Positions 61,131 to 64,000 of a DNA stretch of 64,000 bases are shown here, piece by piece. The stretch's first letter is position 1. The number at the start of each line of letters is the position of its first letter. The translations under genes and the position numbers were made by a program. The notes beneath the pieces are model-generated. The model ran no database searches. It saw only the letters and a list, made by a program, of their open reading frames with translations, and was not told the DNA's origin. The stretch is from Bradyrhizobium sp. dw_411 (lineage in GTDB: Bacteria; Pseudomonadota; Alphaproteobacteria; Rhizobiales; Xanthobacteraceae), in assembly GCF_018449695.1 (NCBI RefSeq), contig NZ_JAAVUY010000025.1, positions 1 to 64,000 of the forward strand, given 5' to 3'.

Positions 61131-62588
61131 ATGATTGATAAGCCATCACGCCCCTATCTGAGCCATGCGACTGGCGCACCGGTCAGCGACAACGTCAATA
61201 TCCAGACTGCGGGTCCGCGCGGCCCGGCGCTGTTGCAGGACATATGGCTTCTGGAAAAACTGGCTCACTTCAGCCGGGAAGTGATCCCGGAGCGTCGGAT
61301 GCATGCCAAGGGTTCGGGCGCCTTTGGCACCTTTACAACGACGCATGATGTCACGCGCTATACCAAGGCCAGGATTTTCTCCGAAATCGGGAAGCAGACT
61401 CCGATGTTCGCGCGATTCTCCACGGTCGCGGGCGAGCGAGGAGCCGCGGACGCCGAGCGTGATATTCGCGGCTTTGCGCTGAAGTTCTACACTGAGGAGG
61501 GCAACTGGGATGTGGTTGGCAACAACACGCCGGTGTTCTTCTTTCGCGATCCGCTGCGCTTCCCGGATCTCAACCATGCAATCAAGCGCGACCCGCGCAC
61601 GGGCATGCGCAGTGCAGACAACAATTGGGATTTCTGGACGCTGTTGCCCGAGGCGTTGCACCAAGTGACTATCGTCATGAGCGAGCGCGGCATCCCGCGC
61701 AGCTATCGTCATATGCACGGATTTGCCAGCCACACCTACAGCTTCATCAATGCAGCGGACGAGCGAACCTGGGTGAAGTTTCATTTTCGGACCCAGCAGG
61801 GCATTGCGAACCTGACGGATTCGGAAGCTGAAGCCTTGGTCGGAAAGGACCGCGAAACGCACCACCGCGATCTTTTCGAGAGTATTGAACGCGGCGACTT
61901 TCCACGCTGGACGCTGTTCATTCAAGTCATGACCGATGCCCAGGCGAAGGCGTTTCCTTTCAATCCGTTCGATTTGACCAAGATTTGGCCGAAGGCGGAT
62001 TTTCCGCTGGTCGAGGTCGGCTTCTTCGAGCTGAATCGCAATCCCGAGAATGTCTTCGCCGAGGTGGAGCAGGCCGCATTCTCGCCGGCAAACGTCGTGC
62101 CCGGCATCGGCTTTTCACCGGACAAGATGTTGCAGGCGCGGCTTTTCTCCTATGGAGACGCCCAGCGTTACCGTCTTGGCGTGAATTTCAACCATATCCC
62201 CGTCAATGCCCCGAAGTGCCCGGTTCACAGTTATCACCGTGACGGCGCGATGCGTACGGACGGCAACCTGGGCGGCACGCCGACTTATTTCCCGAACAGC
62301 CGGGGCGAATGGACCGATCAGCCCGGCCTGAACGAACCGCCGCTTGAAATTGACGGCGCCGCGGCTCATTGGGATCATCGGGTTGACGACGATCACTATC
62401 AGCAGCCCGGCGATCTGTTCCGGAAGATGGATGCCGGTCGGCGGCAGACATTGTTCGACAACACCGCACGGGCCATCGGTCCTGCCGCGGCGCATATTCG
62501 GGAACGCCATATTGCCAACTGCACCAAGGCCGATCCCGAATATGGAGCCGGCGTGACGACAGCTCTGCGTCGACTCGCATCTGCCTGA
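61131..62588 (+). CDS. katA: Catalase (clade 3, small subunit)
   Basis: A 485-residue haem catalase of the common small-subunit type. Motifs are IPERRMHAKGSGAFGTF (H58), GFALKFYTEEGNWDVVGNNT, FFFRDPLRFPD, MHGFASHTYSF and the haem-ligand tyrosine Y341 in RLFSYGDAQRYRLG. It dismutates H2O2 in the cytoplasm. The typical clade-3 length supports this. AGGAG precedes the ATG at 61131. It follows the HD gene on plus by 77 bases. No OxyR gene was seen next to it. Confidence 0.95.
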   Translation: MIDKPSRPYLSHATGAPVSDNVNIQTAGPRGPALLQDIWLLEKLAHFSREVIPERRMHAKGSGAFGTFTTTHDVTRYTKARIFSEIGKQTPMFARFSTVAGERGAADAERDIRGFALKFYTEEGNWDVVGNNTPVFFFRDPLRFPDLNHAIKRDPRTGMRSADNNWDFWTLLPEALHQVTIVMSERGIPRSYRHMHGFASHTYSFINAADERTWVKFHFRTQQGIANLTDSEAEALVGKDRETHHRDLFESIERGDFPRWTLFIQVMTDAQAKAFPFNPFDLTKIWPKADFPLVEVGFFELNRNPENVFAEVEQAAFSPANVVPGIGFSPDKMLQARLFSYGDAQRYRLGVNFNHIPVNAPKCPVHSYHRDGAMRTDGNLGGTPTYFPNSRGEWTDQPGLNEPPLEIDGAAAHWDHRVDDDHYQQPGDLFRKMDAGRRQTLFDNTARAIGPAAAHIRERHIANCTKADPEYGAGVTTALRRLASA

Positions 62589-62789
62589 TTGTTTGGTCAG
62601 CTACGGAACTGCAAGCGCGGGATCGCAGCCTGTACGAACGCCGATACGCGGAGCCATGGTGGGCGTCCGCGTCTCGCCGGACTGGTTAGCGATGCGACGC
62701 ATCAAAAGTCCGGCGCTTGGTCGCTGTGAATGCGGGCGACGTGGAGGTCCGTTGGATGCAACTCAGGCGTGACCGGCTGCGTTCGTGCT

Positions 62790-64000
62790 TCAGTTGGCGG
62801 TATCACCGGTCCAGCGGCGAAACAGAATGCTGGCGTTGACGCCGCCGAAGCCAAATCCATTGGAGAGCGCATAGTCCATCGCCAACGGCCTTGCCCGCCC
62901 GGCCACGAAGTCTATGCCTTCGGCAGTCGGATCAGGTGTTTCAAGGTTCAGCGTCGGCGGGGCGATCTGGTCACGCAGAGCCAGCAAGGCGAAGATGGCT
63001 TCCAGGCCGCCGGCAGCGCCAAGCAGGTGTCCGGTCGCCGATTTGGTCGCGCTGACTGCAACGCCGCCTTCGCAGCCGAACACAGCCTTGATAGCCTCTA
63101 TCTCGCTTTTGTCTCCCACTGGGGTGGAGGTAGCGTGAGCATTGACATGCTTGATGTCCGAGGGCCGAATTCCAGCCTGGTCGATGGCAATTTCGATGGC
63201 CCGGCGGGCGCCGTCACCATCCTCTGGACCGGAGGTGATATGATATGCATCGGCCGTCGTGCCGTAACCGACCAATTCGGCCAGCGGCGTAGCTCCTCGG
63301 GCGATAGCGTGATCAAGGGCCTCGATCACGACAATGCCGGCCCCTTCTCCCATGACAAAGCCGTCGCGCGCGATATCGAAGGGTCGGGATGCGCTCGCGG
63401 GCGTATCATTAAAGCCGGTGGATAAAGACCGCGCTGCTGCAAAGCCTCCCAGGCTTATCGAGTTGATGCAGGCCTCCGCACCGCCGCAGACGGCGACATC
63501 GGCCTCGCCGGCCCGGATCAATCGAGCGCCGTCTCCAATTGCCTGAACGCCGGCGGCGCAAGCCGTGACGGGCGCTCCGATCGGTCCCTTGAAACCGTGA
63601 CGAATCGAAATTTGTCCTGCGGCAAGATTCACCAGGAAGGATGGAACCGTGAAGGGCGACAGACGCCGTACGCCACGCCGGTCCACCGTCCGCACGGCCT
63701 CACTGATGGCCAGAAACCCGCCGATGCCTGAAGCGATCACTGTCGCCGTGCGCTGCTGGTCCCGAGGAGTCGCAGGTTTCCACCCCGACTGGGAAATCGC
63801 CTCTTCGGCGGCGGCGAGGCCCAACAGAATAAAGCGATCCATCTTGCGTTGATCCTTCGGCGAGCAGACCGTGTCGGGATCGAATCCGCCGGTGGGATCG
63901 TCTTTCCGATCAGGCACGATCCCGCCGATTTTGGAACCGAGGTCGGCGACGATATCTTCAGACAGCCGCCGAATACCCGAATGTCCCGAAAGCAGACGCG
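62790..64000 (-). CDS. fabF: Beta-ketoacyl-ACP synthase II (KAS II), partial
   Basis: Only the 3' part is in the window, as the frame stays open to 64000, where codons encode GHSGIRRLSEDIVADLGSKI, typical of the region after the KAS II N-terminus. Catalytic Cys is in VTACAAGVQAIGDGARLIRA, and the two histidines are in VNAHATSTPVGD and SATGHLLGAAGG. The glycine-rich C-terminus GFGFGGVNASILF is complete. It condenses malonyl-ACP with acyl-ACP in fatty-acid synthesis. The neighbours here do not include other fab genes, and the intergenic 62589-62789 has no gene. Confidence 0.93.
   Translation of the reverse strand, partial: RLLSGHSGIRRLSEDIVADLGSKIGGIVPDRKDDPTGGFDPDTVCSPKDQRKMDRFILLGLAAAEEAISQSGWKPATPRDQQRTATVIASGIGGFLAISEAVRTVDRRGVRRLSPFTVPSFLVNLAAGQISIRHGFKGPIGAPVTACAAGVQAIGDGARLIRAGEADVAVCGGAEACINSISLGGFAAARSLSTGFNDTPASASRPFDIARDGFVMGEGAGIVVIEALDHAIARGATPLAELVGYGTTADAYHITSGPEDGDGARRAIEIAIDQAGIRPSDIKHVNAHATSTPVGDKSEIEAIKAVFGCEGGVAVSATKSATGHLLGAAGGLEAIFALLALRDQIAPPTLNLETPDPTAEGIDFVAGRARPLAMDYALSNGFGFGGVNASILFRRWTGDTAN

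Noticed and set aside
1..64000. CRISPR arrays, tRNA or rRNA genes, complete insertion sequences, integrase or attachment sites
   Set aside because: I searched by eye for regular spaced repeats, tRNA-like cloverleaf ends, transposase DDE patterns and tyrosine recombinase motifs and found none. Small tRNAs could still be missed without a computation.

Overview
Origin. The window looks like chromosome or integrated-element DNA from a GC-rich alphaproteobacterium, most likely a Hyphomicrobiales (Bradyrhizobium/Rhizobium-type) bacterium. This rests on codon use, on the block typical of rhizobial integrative elements and plasmids (DUF736, DUF2493, TOPRIM primase-like, strawberry-notch helicase, ParB, ArdC-like, HU), and on the style of the flanking metabolic genes. 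No rRNA, tRNA, CRISPR array, complete insertion sequence or integrase was seen.

Layout. (1) 1-6220 is a patchwork edge: a truncated DUF736 gene, small membrane proteins, a carotenoid-oxygenase/DUF6790 operon with a divergent TetR regulator, a MarR/DUF1398 pair with a palindromic operator, and a ScpB remnant. (2) 6287-16861 is the mobile-element backbone, nearly all on the minus strand: DUF2493, TOPRIM protein, a 1431-residue strawberry-notch methyltransferase/helicase, ParB, ArdC-like protease and, on plus, HU. Several non-coding elements here are duplicated: a nested-hairpin element (448-503 and 7343-7404) and a CCCGTCG-stem leader (upstream of parB and of the ArdC gene). (3) 16935-43569 is a dense defence/conflict island. 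On minus, AbiEi/AbiEii is followed by a tight string of DUF3223, nuclease-STAND ATPase, SbcD-like phosphoesterase, YhaN/SbcC-like ATPase and a RloC/PrrC-like zinc-hook ATPase. On plus is a four-gene operon joined by three ATGA overlaps: Clp-like AAA+ ATPase, NrdG-like radical SAM protein, a 2091-residue zinc ribbon-pseudokinase-SF1 helicase-nuclease fusion, and a coiled-coil protein. A convergent 1258-residue protein with a C-terminal PD-(D/E)XK nuclease closes the island. (4) 44264-62588 is a redox/detoxification region: decayed and intact short-chain dehydrogenases, quinone oxidoreductases, an MFS exporter, an Old Yellow Enzyme, NmrA proteins, alpha/beta hydrolases, a carbonic anhydrase-like protein, an HD protein and a catalase, controlled by LysR and two HxlR regulators. 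(5) 62790-64000 holds the 3' part of a KAS II (fabF-like) gene that runs off the window.

How the parts work together. The element backbone probably supplies replication, partition and anti-restriction functions. The island supplies several independent anti-phage or anti-plasmid modules. The four-gene operon is the strongest candidate for an undescribed system: its helicase-kinase core resembles Mokosh-type defence proteins, but the kinase is catalytically dead and it is coupled to a Clp unfoldase-like ATPase and a radical SAM enzyme. The right-hand genes look like locally regulated responses to electrophiles, quinones and peroxide.
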